Numbered from the stretch's first letter, positions 34,810 through 47,319 are shown. The stretch: DNA of 64,000 nt from Gammaproteobacteria bacterium (GCA_023381645.1 JAMCRJ010000051.1:79638-143637), one strand, 5' to 3'. Notes: a model not told the origin generated them from the letters alone. A program made the numbers and translations.

Positions 34810-35939
34810 TCCTGCCCGGCGCTACCCTTGGCACGCTCGGCGGCGGACAACTCGGTCAGATGTTTGCCCTCGCCGCCCGGCGCGTGGGCTACGGCGTATG
34901 GGTACTGGACCCCGATCCGGATTGTCCCGCCGCCGCGGTAGCGGACCGCCATCTCTGCGCGGCGTATGACGATATCCCCGCATTGCGGGAGTTGACGGGT
35001 GCCTGTGCGGCGGTTACCACGGAATTCGAGAATGTTCCGTTGGCTGCCTTGGAGCGTGTTGCCCGGGAGGTGCCGATGCACCCCGGCGCTGGGGCGGTGG
35101 CCATTGCCCAGGATCGGGCACGGGAAAAGGCCTTTTTCCGCGACCTGAATCTGGCAATTGCGCCTTTTGCACCGCTGCGCAGCGCCGCTGACTTGGCAGC
35201 GGCGGCGGCAGTTGTGCCCTTTCCGGCCATTCTCAAGACGGCACGTCTCGGTTACGACGGCAAGGGGCAGATCGATGTGGCTTCCGCAGCAGACCTGGAG
35301 GCCGCCTGGATATCACTGGGGGAGAGGGAAGCGGTGCTGGAAGGGCGCGTCGCGCTGGCTCAGGAGCTTTCCGTCATTCTGGCACGCACCATCGATGGCA
35401 TGATGGTGTTCTACCCGGTGGCCGAAAATGTCCATTACCGGGGTGTTCTCGACCTCAGCATCGTACCCGCCCGTGCCGTTGAACCGCTGCAGCAGCAGGC
35501 GCGATACAGCGCCGCGCGGATTGCCGAGGCGCTGGATTATGTCGGCGTGTTGGCGGTCGAATTTTTTGTGGATGGTGCCGGTCAACTGTTGGTGAACGAG
35601 ATGGCGCCGCGTCCTCACAACAGTGGTCACTTTACCGTGGACGCCTGTGTACACAGCCAGTTCGACCAGCAGGTGCGGGCCCTCTGCGGTCTGCCTCTCG
35701 GGGATACCCGCCTGATCAGCCCTGTGGTGATGATGAACCTGCTGGGTGATCTCTGGGATAGGGGCAGCCCGGCCTGGGACGCACTGCTGCGTCATCCCCA
35801 GCTCAAGCCCCACCTGTACGGGAAAAAGGCGGCCAGGCCGCGACGCAAAATGGGGCATGTGAATGCGCTCGCCCTGGACACGGGTCAGGCCCTTGACGTA
35901 CTGGAAACCCTGCGTCGTGACTGGCGATGGCCAAACTGA
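34806..35939 (+). CDS. purK: N5-carboxyaminoimidazole ribonucleotide synthase
   Basis: ATP-grasp enzyme making N5-CAIR from AIR, bicarbonate and ATP. The 377-residue protein starts with [17 protein letters not shown], has [24 protein letters not shown] and the active-site region [14 protein letters not shown]. The start is a TTG at 34806 overlapping the purE stop (TTGA); it matches the family N terminus exactly, and no ATG competes. It ends 33 bases before the convergent dsbB; no terminator is evident. Confidence 0.94.
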   Translation: MILPGATLGTLGGGQLGQMFALAARRVGYGVWVLDPDPDCPAAAVADRHLCAAYDDIPALRELTGACAAVTTEFENVPLAALERVAREVPMHPGAGAVAIAQDRAREKAFFRDLNLAIAPFAPLRSAADLAAAAAVVPFPAILKTARLGYDGKGQIDVASAADLEAAWISLGEREAVLEGRVALAQELSVILARTIDGMMVFYPVAENVHYRGVLDLSIVPARAVEPLQQQARYSAARIAEALDYVGVLAVEFFVDGAGQLLVNEMAPRPHNSGHFTVDACVHSQFDQQVRALCGLPLGDTRLISPVVMMNLLGDLWDRGSPAWDALLRHPQLKPHLYGKKAARPRRKMGHVNALALDTGQALDVLETLRRDWRWPN

Positions 35940-35972
35940 CGAAGACGGAAACACCGTTTTTGCGGTCGAGGC

Positions 35973-36485
35973 CTAACGCCTGTCCTGCCGTCTGGAAAGC
36001 CATTGGGCAAGCCACAGCAGTACGGCGCAGGTGAGGAAAAAGACCAGACTCCAGTGCGTAACGGGCCATCCGGCCAGGGTGCGGGCTCCGGCGGCGGCGC
36101 AGGAGCCCTGTCCGGAGAAGATCGAGGCTGCGTCTTTGCCCCAAGGTCCGAAACTGCGCCCACTCCGGAAGATATCCACGGCTGTGCATGTCTCTGGTGT
36201 GTGGCTTGCGATCGTGTGGAGATGCCATTGCCACCCGGCAAGCCCTGCGCCCGCCAGGGCATAGACACTGGCCAGCATCCACAATCCGCGCCGCGCCGCG
36301 CCCGTCCAGAAAAATCCCATCACGACGATGAGCAGCACGGCGACGTTGGCCAGGCGCTGATACACACATAGACTGCACGGTTCGTAGCCCCGTGAGAATT
36401 GCAGCCAGAGGACCAGGACAAAGGCACTGGCTGCCGCGCTTGCCACCAACACCGCGATCAGGCCAGATAGCCTCGCTGGGCTCAT
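35973..36485 (-). CDS. dsbB: disulfide bond formation protein B
   Basis: Inner-membrane quinone reductase that re-oxidises DsbA. The 170-residue protein has four membrane helices (about 7-29, 43-62, 68-87 and 143-163), Cys37/Cys40 in EPCSLCVYQR and the second periplasmic pair Cys100 and Cys129. The ATG at 36485 overlaps the upstream thioredoxin-like gene by 4 bases. An earlier in-frame ATG lies within that gene. No dsbA is next to it. Confidence 0.9.
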   Translation of the reverse strand: MSPARLSGLIAVLVASAAASAFVLVLWLQFSRGYEPCSLCVYQRLANVAVLLIVVMGFFWTGAARRGLWMLASVYALAGAGLAGWQWHLHTIASHTPETCTAVDIFRSGRSFGPWGKDAASIFSGQGSCAAAGARTLAGWPVTHWSLVFFLTCAVLLWLAQWLSRRQDRR

Positions 36486-37093
36486 GAAGCGTCGAGCAGA
36501 TCTTTCCATTGTGCGTTATCGGGCGGGCCTAAAAGGTAATGGATTTTTTTGCCCCGCTGGTAGACCAGAAAAGGCACAGCGGCACCTTCCATCCCAAAAA
36601 GTTCGGATTCTTTGCCATTGAGACGGGACTGGTTGAATTGAAGTTGGTTCTGCACGTTGGCGATCACTGTGGCATCGGCAGGCTGGATGCCACCTTCCGG
36701 ACCATTTTGGGTCATGGCAAAACCTTTTTCCGTCCGCCGGAGGGCGGCCAGAGGCTCGGGTGCCGCGAGAATGGCCGCAGCCTTGCCCTTGCTGCCGGGC
36801 GACAGGAAACCGACGATGACGAAGCGCACACGCAATTGTCCAGTATCAACGGGGTTTTGCAGCCAGACATAAGTCTGGTGGCAGTAGGGACAGTTGGGAT
36901 CCAGAAAATCATAGAGGATGGGTCCCTTGGCGCCTTCTTCGATGTAGCGGGTGTGGCTCAGCGCTTGCCAGTAGTCGAGATCATGATCGGTGGCCGCTGT
37001 CGCCCCCTGGGCGATGCCGACGCTCGTGGTCAGGATAACTGCGCCAAACGCCAGCGAACGCGTCAGGGTCTGAACTGCGCGAACAATCGTCAT
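36482..37093 (-). CDS. periplasmic DsbC/DsbG-like thioredoxin-fold protein
   Basis: The 203-residue precursor has a signal peptide (cleavage near GATAA, about 30-35) and a thioredoxin domain with the active site CPYC (Cys68, Cys71) in YDFLDPNCPYCHQTYVW and the cis-proline loop AVPFLVYQRG. It looks like the catalytic domain of DsbG/DsbC with a much reduced N-terminal dimerisation part, so isomerase versus oxidase activity is open. It overlaps both the ArnT-like gene upstream and dsbB downstream by 4 bases, so it is made with DsbB. Confidence 0.82.
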   Translation of the reverse strand: MTIVRAVQTLTRSLAFGAVILTTSVGIAQGATAATDHDLDYWQALSHTRYIEEGAKGPILYDFLDPNCPYCHQTYVWLQNPVDTGQLRVRFVIVGFLSPGSKGKAAAILAAPEPLAALRRTEKGFAMTQNGPEGGIQPADATVIANVQNQLQFNQSRLNGKESELFGMEGAAVPFLVYQRGKKIHYLLGPPDNAQWKDLLDAS

Positions 37094-38760
37094 GATCCGT
37101 TTTTCTCCAGAGATATGGGGGAATCGATGCGCAACAGGGCGATATGCTGCCGACTATAGAGTTCATAACCCGAGTAGAGTTCCTGTACCTGCAACGTTCC
37201 GGGTAATCCTGTCCGCAAGGCGGGTACATCGCGGGTCGGCAGGGCGAGATAGGCGATGCCGTGGCCATCGGCAACGACGCGCCGGATTTCCTGCGGGTTT
37301 TTCAACTGATGCACGCGCATGGTGCCACGCCCGCCATAAAAGAGAAAACTGGGCTCAAACCACTGCCAGGTTGCGATGGCGTAGGGCCGTGCGCCCACAC
37401 TGGCGCGGATCATGCGGCCCATGGTCACCGAGGGTTTCAAGACATCCAGGGCAGGTATGGCCAGCAATACCAGGCAGGCTGTGAGGGCTACCGCGCCGGC
37501 GCCAAGACTGCTGATGACCGGCAGCAGCAAGCCTCGCCAGGCGAAGAACAGACCGAGCAGTGCCGCGGCGATATAGGGCAGGCCCAGATAGGCCATGCCG
37601 CCCAGGGGCGGAATTTTTTCTGGTACCAGCCAGGCCCCCAGGGCCGCCAGGATGACACCCACCAGCAACAAAGCCACGAGGGACAGGACGACACCGCGAC
37701 GACCGAGGGGCTCCGTCCCGTTCAACGCCCGGTAAAGGCGCGCCGCAATAAGGACAAAGAGAGGGGGGTAGGCTTCCCAGACGTAATTGGGGAGCTTGGT
37801 AGCGCCGAGGCTGAAAAAAGCGACCCAGATAGTGACCCAGACCAGCATGAAGGTATCAGCGGGCGCCTGTTGCAGCAGCGTTGTCCGTCTCTGCCAGATT
37901 TCCGCAATGGTCTGCGGCAGGAAAACCGTCCAGGGCAGCAGCGCCAGCGCCATGGTGAAGAGATAATAATACATCGGACCCCAATGCCCCTGCATGGCGG
38001 CGGCATAGCGATCGATGTTCTGCTGATCGATGAACAGTCGATCCCAGACCCAATGGGTTTCCATACCCACCGCCAGATACCAGGGTAGGGCGACGACCAA
38101 AAACAGTGGTATACCCCACGCCAGGCGGCCGCGGCGCCAAAGACCCGGCAGTTCCCGGCGCAGCAGCAGGAAAACCACAATGACAAGGCCGGGCAGGAGG
38201 AAGCCTATGGGGCCTTTGGCCAGGGTCGCCAACCCCATCGCTGCGTAGGCGATCAGATAGTCACGCTCCGCTTTTTCCGGGTAAAGATAACCCCGCAGGT
38301 AGGAAACCAGCGCGATAGTGACAAAGAGAATCAGCAGAGGATCCGGCACTGCGGCCCGGAAGATGATCTGGCTATGGAGGGCTGTGGCAGCCAGTAGTCC
38401 GGCCAGCAGCGCAGTTTGCTCCCCATAGGGGCGACGCAAGGCCAGCGCTAGATAGAATACCAGCAGCGCCCCCATGGCCACCGAGCCGATACGCAGGCCC
38501 CAACTGTTCATTCCCAGCACGTGTACTCCGGTCCACATCAACCAGTAATTGAGGATGGGCTTGTCGGGACGCAGTGCTGCGTTGAATGTGGGGACCACTA
38601 GGTTGTGATGCACCATCATTTCTTTCAGGGCCTGGGCATTATTGGGCTCATCAATGTCCCAGAGGCTGGAATTTCCGGTATGAAAGGCCAACAGCCAGAA
38701 GGCAAAAAGGAACAGAATCAGCGCCTGAAAGAGAAAAGTCCCCTGACGCCGTTCAGACAT
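37090..38760 (-). CDS. ArnT-like membrane glycosyltransferase (GT83/PMT superfamily)
   Basis: A 556-residue GT-C enzyme with about 12 membrane segments. The first periplasmic loop carries [17 protein letters not shown], the catalytic acidic motif of ArnT/PMT enzymes, followed by [13 protein letters not shown]. The C-terminal periplasmic domain (about 430-556) is present. ArnT moves aminoarabinose from undecaprenyl phosphate to lipid A; here no arn synthesis genes are adjacent, so the sugar is unknown and could also be put on protein or another lipid. It overlaps smpB by 8 bases and the DsbC-like gene by 4. Confidence 0.8.
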   Translation of the reverse strand: MSERRQGTFLFQALILFLFAFWLLAFHTGNSSLWDIDEPNNAQALKEMMVHHNLVVPTFNAALRPDKPILNYWLMWTGVHVLGMNSWGLRIGSVAMGALLVFYLALALRRPYGEQTALLAGLLAATALHSQIIFRAAVPDPLLILFVTIALVSYLRGYLYPEKAERDYLIAYAAMGLATLAKGPIGFLLPGLVIVVFLLLRRELPGLWRRGRLAWGIPLFLVVALPWYLAVGMETHWVWDRLFIDQQNIDRYAAAMQGHWGPMYYYLFTMALALLPWTVFLPQTIAEIWQRRTTLLQQAPADTFMLVWVTIWVAFFSLGATKLPNYVWEAYPPLFVLIAARLYRALNGTEPLGRRGVVLSLVALLLVGVILAALGAWLVPEKIPPLGGMAYLGLPYIAAALLGLFFAWRGLLLPVISSLGAGAVALTACLVLLAIPALDVLKPSVTMGRMIRASVGARPYAIATWQWFEPSFLFYGGRGTMRVHQLKNPQEIRRVVADGHGIAYLALPTRDVPALRTGLPGTLQVQELYSGYELYSRQHIALLRIDSPISLEKNGS

Positions 38761-39214
38761 CCCGCGCCCCGCCCTTCATGATGCGCGCCTTGTCCCGCTG
38801 CCATTCCCGGTCTTTGACCGTGGCACGTTTGTCGTGCTCCTGTTTGCCCTTTACCAGCGCGATTTCCACTTTGGCACGGCCCTGCTTCCAATACATGGCC
38901 AGGGGCACGATCGTGAAGCCCTTGCGCTCGACACTACCGATCATGCGATTGATCTGTTCCCTGTGCATCAGCAGCTTACGGGTGCGTGTGGGGTCAGGGT
39001 TTATATGGGTGCTGGCGGTAAGCAGTGGACTGATGTGCGCGCCCAGCAACCAGAGTTCCGCATTTTTGACGATGATATAACTGTCTTTGAGAGTGAGCCG
39101 GTTGGCACGCAGCGACTTCACCTCCCAGCCCTGTAAGACCATGCCGGCTTCAAAGCGCTCTTCAATAAAGTATTCATGTTTCGCCTCGCGATTGAGGGCG
39201 ATGGTGCTGCTCAT
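38753..39214 (-). CDS. smpB: SsrA-binding protein
   Basis: Binds tmRNA and brings it to stalled ribosomes. The 153-residue protein has the full OB-fold sequence ([37 protein letters not shown]) and the basic tail [16 protein letters not shown]. The ATG at 39214 follows GGGAGG by 6 bases. It is the first gene of the minus-strand run smpB, ArnT-like, DsbC-like, dsbB, and diverges from the phospholipase D gene; ratA and bamE, its usual neighbours, lie just beyond. ssrA is not in the window. Confidence 0.95.
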   Translation of the reverse strand: MSSTIALNREAKHEYFIEERFEAGMVLQGWEVKSLRANRLTLKDSYIIVKNAELWLLGAHISPLLTASTHINPDPTRTRKLLMHREQINRMIGSVERKGFTIVPLAMYWKQGRAKVEIALVKGKQEHDKRATVKDREWQRDKARIMKGGARDV

Positions 39215-39341
39215 TCTGCACCTCCCATGCCGGTCAGTCGCGTATTGTACGGGAAAAGACCAGTGCGCAGAAAGGTGGCATTGACTTTGTCGCTGTTCCT
39301 GTGGAAGGTAACCAGTATGCACCATAGCGGAGCCTGAGGAC

Positions 39342-40511
39342 GTGCCGAAGCTGTTGCCAGACCATTTCGCGGCACATCGCCAAAGACGTTGGGAGCCCAT
39401 TCCCGAAGCCGTGCTGCTGAGCGAGATGCCGGCTATCGCTGAATGGCTGGAGCAGCGCCTGCGCGACGCGCACGCCGAGATCCTCTTTGAGAATTATATT
39501 TTTGCCGGAGGCGACTGGCCCCGGCGCGTCTTGCGTATCCTCTGCGACAAGGCGGCGGCCGGGGTAGAGGTCTATATCACCCTGGACGCTCTGGGTAGCC
39601 GCAGCTTTCCGGGCGCCTGGGCGGCTGAGTTGGGCGCCGCTGGTGCCCAGTTACACTGGTACCATCACCTGCAAGCCAAAGGGCTGGAAAAAAGGCTGCG
39701 GCGCAGCCACCGGCGTATCGTCGTGGTGGATGGTGAGTGGGTTGCGGTTGGTGGTTTCGCGATTGCGGATGACTGGCTCACCGGCGTTCCCGGCACCGTG
39801 CCCTATCGTGAGATGCTCTTTGCCTGTCGTGGCCACCTGGTGGAACAAGGCCGCCAGGTTTTTTTTCGCCACCGCCCCGGATCGCTTCCGTCGCCGGGTA
39901 CGGCGGTATCTTTCCCCTCCGATACCTCGTGGTGGGGTTTCGGCCGTTTCGTAGAGGGGGCGCCGCCGAAAAATCTGGCGGTGCGTCGCCGTCTGCTCGC
40001 CGCCATCCGTGCGGCGCACCGCAGTATCTGGATCGCTACTCCCTATTTCAATCCCGATCCTATCGTCCTGCGGGCGGTGTATCATGCCGTTCAACGGGGT
40101 GTCGACGTCAGGCTTCTGCTCGCCGGCGGAATCACCGATCATCCGCTTTTGCGATTCGGGATTCAGGCGTACTATCAAAAACTGATGCGCAGAGGGGTGC
40201 ATATATACGAATATGAGGGCGCCTTTCTGCATGCCAAATATCTGTTGGTGGATGATTCCTGGGCATTCATCGGCTCCGCGAATCTCGATTTTCTGAGCCT
40301 GTGGTTCAACCATGAACTGAGCCTGGAGTTGCGTGCTCCCCTCGCGGCGCTGTTGCTGCATACCCTGTTTTTACGTGAATTCGCCCAGGCGCGGAACATC
40401 GACCCGGAGCCCTGGCGCAAACGGCCCCGCTGGCGGCGGGTCGTGGAATGGTTTTTGGTACGGATAGATCGTTGGGTACAGGCGCGTGCACTGGGGCAGC
40501 GCCGATATTGA
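39342..40511 (+). CDS. cardiolipin synthase-like phospholipase D (ClsB type)
   Basis: A 389-residue protein with two PLD domains. The second HKD motif is normal (His297, Lys299, Asp304 in [10 protein letters not shown]); the first reads HRRIVVVD, so Lys is replaced by Arg125. The layout and segments YRFLPYF-like [10 protein letters not shown] and [17 protein letters not shown] match ClsB. It likely condenses phospholipid headgroups, if the altered site is active. The GTG at 39342 is only 1 base from GAGGA, so a start a few codons later is possible. It sits between smpB and ratA, where rnfH would be expected in enterobacteria. Confidence 0.78.
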   Translation: MPKLLPDHFAAHRQRRWEPIPEAVLLSEMPAIAEWLEQRLRDAHAEILFENYIFAGGDWPRRVLRILCDKAAAGVEVYITLDALGSRSFPGAWAAELGAAGAQLHWYHHLQAKGLEKRLRRSHRRIVVVDGEWVAVGGFAIADDWLTGVPGTVPYREMLFACRGHLVEQGRQVFFRHRPGSLPSPGTAVSFPSDTSWWGFGRFVEGAPPKNLAVRRRLLAAIRAAHRSIWIATPYFNPDPIVLRAVYHAVQRGVDVRLLLAGGITDHPLLRFGIQAYYQKLMRRGVHIYEYEGAFLHAKYLLVDDSWAFIGSANLDFLSLWFNHELSLELRAPLAALLLHTLFLREFAQARNIDPEPWRKRPRWRRVVEWFLVRIDRWVQARALGQRRY

Positions 40512-40520
40512 GAGGATTTC

Positions 40521-41006
40521 ATGCATCATATTTGTAAGACCGCCGTGCTGCCTTACAGTGCGGCGCAGATTTTTGCCCTGATAGAGGATATTCGCGCCTA
40601 TCCGCAATTTTTACCCTGGTGCGGGCGAACCCGGATCATCCAGTCGAAAGAGGATGAAGTGGTTGCCGAGATCACCATCTCCCACGGCGCCTTTGGCAAA
40701 TCCTTCACCACCAAAAATCGTTATCAGCGACCCAAGATGGCGGAGGTGCGGCTGGTCAATGGTCCCTTCCGCTTTCTGGAAGGGCTCTGGCAACTGGAAC
40801 TGGACGCCAGGGGCACCAAAGTAACCCTGGATATGCGTTTTGAGTTCGCGTCCCGGTTGCTGGGCGCGTTTCTGGAACCCATATTCAAGCAGGCGGCGGA
40901 AACCATGGTGCAACGCTTCGCGCAACGTGCGCGGGCCGTATATGGCCCGCCGCGCGTGTTGGGGGCACATGAACCCGGAGACGCCCCGCACTCCGGGCAT
41001 CCCTAA
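40521..41006 (+). CDS. ratA: RatA/Coq10-type START-domain protein
   Basis: A 161-residue SRPBCC protein beginning KTAVLPYSAAQIFALIEDIRAYPQFLPWC, the RatA/Coq10 signature, with VNGPFRFLEGLWQLE in the middle. In E. coli, RatA was reported as a ribosome-association toxin; homologues in mitochondria chaperone ubiquinone. With ubiE and ubiB in this window, a quinone-related role is plausible. The position beside smpB and bamE is conserved in proteobacteria. The stop overlaps the convergent bamE stop by 4 bases. GAGAGGA precedes the ATG. Confidence 0.85.
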   Translation: MHHICKTAVLPYSAAQIFALIEDIRAYPQFLPWCGRTRIIQSKEDEVVAEITISHGAFGKSFTTKNRYQRPKMAEVRLVNGPFRFLEGLWQLELDARGTKVTLDMRFEFASRLLGAFLEPIFKQAAETMVQRFAQRARAVYGPPRVLGAHEPGDAPHSGHP

Positions 41007-41350
41007 GACGCGGTGGCCGCTGTCGTCGGCGTGGCGCTCCGTACGTCGCCTTGCACGCCGGTCAGCTTGTCGTCCTTGTCAAAAAGCACCAGAACCTTGC
41101 GGACCTCTGTATTGCCATAGGCCGGCTTGAAGCTGTAGGCATACACCCACTGATGGGGATGCCAAGGGTTCTGCAGGAGTGGCGAGCCAAGGATGGCGCG
41201 CACCTGCAACTCATCCATACCCGGGTGCAGTTCAGCCAGTTCCTTGGCGGTGACGACATTGCCCTGCTGTACATCGACGCGGTAAATACTGCAGGCGTCG
41301 AGCGGCAGAGCACAGAAAGTAAGCAGAATGATCAGACGGAAGCTTCTCAT
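41003..41350 (-). CDS. bamE: outer membrane protein assembly lipoprotein BamE
   Basis: Small lipoprotein of the BAM complex that inserts beta-barrels. The 115-residue precursor has a lipoprotein signal MRSFRLIILLTFCALPLDAC with Cys20 as the lipidated residue, then the SmpA/OmlA fold with VVTAKELAELHPGMDELQVRAILGSPLL and WVYAYSF. The ATG at 41350 gives a normal signal peptide; a TTG at 41377 is possible but would put polar residues in front. It is divergent from fur and converges on ratA. Confidence 0.9.
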   Translation of the reverse strand: MRSFRLIILLTFCALPLDACSIYRVDVQQGNVVTAKELAELHPGMDELQVRAILGSPLLQNPWHPHQWVYAYSFKPAYGNTEVRKVLVLFDKDDKLTGVQGDVRSATPTTAATAS

Positions 41351-41355
41351 GGTCC

Positions 41356-41384
41356 TTGTCTTGGGCGTCAGGTGCAACTATCCT
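41356..41384 (+). promoter_or_regulatory. predicted fur promoter
   Basis: TTGTCT (41356-41361), 17-base spacer, TATCCT (41379-41384). It lies 33 bases before the fur start in the bamE-fur gap. No convincing Fur box was seen by eye. Confidence 0.4.
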
Positions 41385-41416
41385 AAACCATTACGCATGG
41401 CCATTGCTACGAGCGA

Positions 41417-41889
41417 ATGATCGACGGACGAATGAACAGCGATGAATTGAAGCGCGCCGGCCTCAAGGCGACCTTGCCGCGGTTGAAGATTCTCCGCATT
41501 TTTGAGGACAGCGACGCACGGCATCTTACCGCCGAGGAAATTTACCGGCTGTTGCTGGAGACCGGTGAAGAAGTGGGCCTGGCGACGGTCTATCGAGTGC
41601 TTACGCAGTTTGAAATGGCCGGACTGGTGCGAAGGCACCACTTTGAGGGCGATAAGGCGGTCTTTGAGCTCAATGAGACCGGCCACCACGATCATATGGT
41701 GTGTACCGCCTGTGGCAAGGTACTGGAGTTTTTCGACGAGATGCTGGAGGCCCGGCAGCGGGAACTTGCTGCGAACCAGGGCTTTTTTATCAGCGACCAC
41801 AGCCTCTATCTCTATGGCACCTGTCTTGGTATGCAGGACGTGGGGGTTTGTTCACTAAGGGACGACGAAACACCCGGAACCGGTACGAA

Positions 41890-41893
<4 letters not shown>
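41417..41893 (+). CDS. fur: ferric uptake regulator
   Basis: Iron-responsive repressor central to iron homeostasis in an organism exposed to high ferrous iron. The 158-residue protein has the winged-helix segment GLKATLPRLKILRIFE and ATVYRVLTQFEMAGL, the metal site HHDHMVCTACG (90-100) and a second Cys pair (Cys136, Cys145). ATG 41417 and ATG 41432 are both possible starts; the latter would give the shorter, more typical N terminus (MNSDELKRAGL). It overlaps the convergent proB gene by 4 bases. Confidence 0.93.
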
Positions 41894-44457
<2,564 letters not shown>

Positions 44458-44468
44458 GATTGTGCTCC

Positions 44469-44780
44469 TTAGGCTTCAATGCCGGTAATGCGGACTTCGG
44501 TAAAGTACTGACGATGGCCCTGCTGCTTACGGTAGTGCTTGCGCCGACGCATCTTGAAAATATGTACCTTTTTCGCGCGGCCCTGGCTGAGTACGGTGGC
44601 TTTCACCGCGGCACCTTCCACCAGAGGTCGGCCTACCTGGACATCATCACCAACGCCGAGCATGAGCACACGGTCCAGTGCGAGTTCGGCGCCGGGCTCT
44701 ATTTCCATTCTTTCGAGCCGGAGCTTGTCGCCCACTGTCACCCGATACTGCTTGCCACCATTTTCAATGACCGCGTACAT
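44469..44780 (-). CDS. rplU: 50S ribosomal protein L21
   Basis: Large-subunit protein that binds 23S rRNA. The 103-residue protein begins [20 protein letters not shown] and ends with the basic segment [16 protein letters not shown]. The ATG at 44780 has GGAGG 6 bases upstream; the GTG just before it is not needed. First gene of rplU-rpmA(-obgE-proB), with a promoter at 44830-44859. Confidence 0.97.
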   Translation of the reverse strand: MYAVIENGGKQYRVTVGDKLRLERMEIEPGAELALDRVLMLGVGDDVQVGRPLVEGAAVKATVLSQGRAKKVHIFKMRRRKHYRKQQGHRQYFTEVRITGIEA

Positions 44781-44829
44781 CACAGACCTCCAACAAGGGT
44801 TTCGCCGGGACTGCCCGGAAAAGCTCGCT

Positions 44830-44859
44830 AAGATACCGTTATTACGGTATTAACGTCAA
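44830..44859 (-). promoter_or_regulatory. rplU-rpmA promoter containing an inverted repeat
   Basis: On the minus strand TTGACG (44859-44854), 18-base spacer, TATCTT (44835-44830). The spacer is filled by the inverted repeat ATACCGT-4-ACGGTAT (44833-44850), a possible operator. Confidence 0.6.
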
Positions 44860-44962
44860 GCATATTTGGCTCCCGGGCATCCGGGGGCTTGTACATTACC
44901 GGATCAGGTCGGGCGGTGGAACTATCAGGAACTCCGATGGCCAATTTCCGCACCTGTCGGTG

Positions 44963-46513
44963 TCAGATGAGCGCCTTCAGCACCGGCGCATCAAAGCCCT
45001 GTTCCCGTAGGCGGATTTCGCGCAAGGCAGCAGAGCGTTCAAAATCCCTGATCACTTCGAGGACATCGTGATCGATAAAACTCACATGTTCACCATCCAG
45101 TATGACCTCTGCGCCCTTTGGCAGTCGTTCCAGGATGTGGGAAAGCCGCGCCTTGTTGACAAAGGTCACTTCCCGGTTCAGGGCAATTTTATAAGCGGGG
45201 CCCTCCCGGCCAATCTCTATGGCACTATGGTAATTCGCCTTGAGGACAAAGAATATCCCGGCCAGCAGGCCGATGATCACCCCGGTAATGAGGCTGGTAA
45301 AGAGAATCGCCACGATGGTGATCATGAACGGCAGATACTGCGATTTATCCAGCCGAAACATTCGCCGGAATATGCTTGGGTGGGCCAGCTTGAAGCCGAC
45401 GAAAATCAGGATGGCTGCTAAGGCCGCCAGCGGAATCTGGTTCAGCAACGTCGCCAGAAACAGAACGGCAAGTAGCAGGAACAAGCCATGCAGAAAGGCA
45501 CTCGCCTTGGTGCGGGCCCCGGCCGCCACATTGGCCGTACTGCGCACGATAACCGCCGCCACAGGAAGTCCGCCGATCAGGCCGCTGGCAATATTGGCTA
45601 TACCTTGTCCGAGTAATTCGCGATCGAGGGGCGTGCGCCGTTTGAATACATCCAGTTTGTCCGCTGCCTCGATGGATAACAGGCTCTCCAGACTAGTGAC
45701 AAAAGTGAGGGCGATGGCTGTCACCCAGACGGCTTTCGATCCGATCATCCCCCAGTCCGGCATTTGCAGCATGCCCTGCAGATCTGCCAGGGAGCGGATG
45801 GTCGGCAGGTTGACCAGGTTGTGGCCGCTGACGGCCAGATCCGGAGCGGCATAGAGGAACAGTGTGTTGAGCAGGGTGCCCAGGATCACCGCCATGAGTG
45901 GCCCCGACAGCCAGGTCTGTTTACGCAGTACCGCCACCTTGTCCCAAGTGATGAGAACAGAAAGGGCAAGTACGCTGACCAGCAGCGCGCCCCATTCCAG
46001 GTGGGAGAGGGCAGCAATGACGCCGGTGAAGGTATTCTCGCCATGGGTACCGACGAAATCCTGACTGCCAAATTCGCCCAGGTCAAAACCGATGGCATAA
46101 GGAAACTGTTTGAGAATGATGATGATACCAATAGCCGACAGAATACCCTGAATGACCGCAGAGGGAAAAAAGTAGGCGACGACGCCGGCACGGATGGCAC
46201 CCAAAACCATCTGGATGCCCCCGGCGATGACTACCGCCAGCAGGAGGGCGGAGAAACCCGGTAAAGTCTGCATGGCCAGGAGTACCGTGGCGACGATGGC
46301 GGGCGTCGGACCGCTGACGGCCAGTTGCGAACGGCTGAACAAGGGGACCAGTAGGCCACCCATAACACCGGCGATCAGTCCGGCGATCAGCGGTGTCCCT
46401 GACGCCAAAGCTACGCCGAGGCAGAGCGGCATCGCCACCAAGGCGACGACCACGGCAGCGGGCACATCCGCGCGCAGATTTTTGAATGGCGAAAGATTGA
46501 CGCTGTGTTCCAT
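44963..46513 (-). CDS. SulP-family anion transporter, probable bicarbonate or sulfate importer
   Basis: A 516-residue protein with 10-12 membrane segments, the SulP signature in ALASGTPLIAGLIAGVMGG and VSGPTPAIVATVLL, and a C-terminal STAS domain (about 430-516; GAEVILDGEHVSFIDHDVLEVI). The gene follows the carbonic anhydrase by 9 bases on the same strand. SulP plus beta-carbonic anhydrase pairs are widely taken as bicarbonate uptake systems, which fits an autotroph, but sulfate cannot be excluded from the sequence. The preserved STAS domain suggests regulation. Confidence 0.85.
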   Translation of the reverse strand: MEHSVNLSPFKNLRADVPAAVVVALVAMPLCLGVALASGTPLIAGLIAGVMGGLLVPLFSRSQLAVSGPTPAIVATVLLAMQTLPGFSALLLAVVIAGGIQMVLGAIRAGVVAYFFPSAVIQGILSAIGIIIILKQFPYAIGFDLGEFGSQDFVGTHGENTFTGVIAALSHLEWGALLVSVLALSVLITWDKVAVLRKQTWLSGPLMAVILGTLLNTLFLYAAPDLAVSGHNLVNLPTIRSLADLQGMLQMPDWGMIGSKAVWVTAIALTFVTSLESLLSIEAADKLDVFKRRTPLDRELLGQGIANIASGLIGGLPVAAVIVRSTANVAAGARTKASAFLHGLFLLLAVLFLATLLNQIPLAALAAILIFVGFKLAHPSIFRRMFRLDKSQYLPFMITIVAILFTSLITGVIIGLLAGIFFVLKANYHSAIEIGREGPAYKIALNREVTFVNKARLSHILERLPKGAEVILDGEHVSFIDHDVLEVIRDFERSAALREIRLREQGFDAPVLKALI

Positions 46514-46522
46514 ATTGTGTCC

Positions 46523-47152
46523 TCAGGCCAACTGCTCGAACCGATGTTTCTCCGCACGATAGTTGAGGAGAGTGCCTTCTTCCATGTCGAAGTACCAGCC
46601 ATGCAACTGCAACTCGCCCCGCACCACGCGGCGGCGCACACTGTCAAAGGTCAGCAGGTTTTCAAGAGAAATCAGAATGCTGGCTTTCTCCAATGCACGT
46701 GCCTGCTCTTCCGGGCCGGCGTCGGTATATTCCCGCAGCACGTCGGACCGGGCGTCTTTGGCAATGTCAACCCAAGGGCCGACATATTTGCCGTCGGTAC
46801 CGTGAAGCAGCGCTTTTATGCCGCCACAGTGTGAGTGACCGTTGATGATGATATGTTCGACTTCCAGGTGGCTGACCGCGAATTCCACGGCAGCACTGGT
46901 GCCATGGAGATGGCCGTCCTGCTCCGCCGGGGGCACGAGATTGGCGATGTTGCGCACTACAAAAATGTCTCCGGGCTCGCTGCCGTAGAGGGATGTGGGG
47001 GTGACCCGGGAATCGGAGCAGCCTATCAGCATGACTTTTGGGCTTTGCCCCTTCCCCACGAGGGAATCGAAAAGGTCGGGCCGCTCATCATAATAGGTAC
47101 GGTGGAACGCCTTGAAGCCGTTGATCATGGCATCGGTCACGTCGTTTTTCAT
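46523..47152 (-). CDS. can: beta-carbonic anhydrase
   Basis: Interconverts CO2 and bicarbonate. The 209-residue protein has the zinc ligands Cys45, His106 and Cys109 with the Asp47-Arg49 pair (CSDSR, HSHCGG), so the site is complete. The ATG at 47152 has GGGAG 8 bases upstream; a GTG at 47161 overlaps that site. It is transcribed just ahead of the SulP transporter, suggesting joint work in inorganic-carbon supply for the Calvin cycle. TTGACA occurs upstream on the minus strand, but no matching -10 is clear. Confidence 0.93.
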   Translation of the reverse strand: MKNDVTDAMINGFKAFHRTYYDERPDLFDSLVGKGQSPKVMLIGCSDSRVTPTSLYGSEPGDIFVVRNIANLVPPAEQDGHLHGTSAAVEFAVSHLEVEHIIINGHSHCGGIKALLHGTDGKYVGPWVDIAKDARSDVLREYTDAGPEEQARALEKASILISLENLLTFDSVRRRVVRGELQLHGWYFDMEEGTLLNYRAEKHRFEQLA

Positions 47153-47266
47153 GGCTGTCACTCCCTTGTTACCGGTTGAAATTCAGACGAAAGCGCAGGT
47201 TGGACCCTGACGCTGTCAACAAGGTTCAATAACCATATGGCTAGTTAATGATAGTCCGGAATGGTC

Positions 47267-47296
47267 ATAAAAAAGCCCTCCGAAAAAAGAGGGCTT
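47267..47296 (-). terminator. rho-independent terminator of metE
   Basis: On the minus strand AAGCCCTC (47296-47289) pairs with GAGGGCTT (47280-47273) around an 8-base T-rich loop and is followed by a T-run. It lies 24 bases after the metE stop. Confidence 0.9.
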
Positions 47297-47319
47297 CTTC
47301 ATGGCTTCAGGAGAGGATG

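Noticed and set aside
34266..35081. Long open extension of the trmB frame opposite purE/purK
   Set aside because: It is antisense to clearly coding purE and purK, and TrmB homology begins only at 34265.
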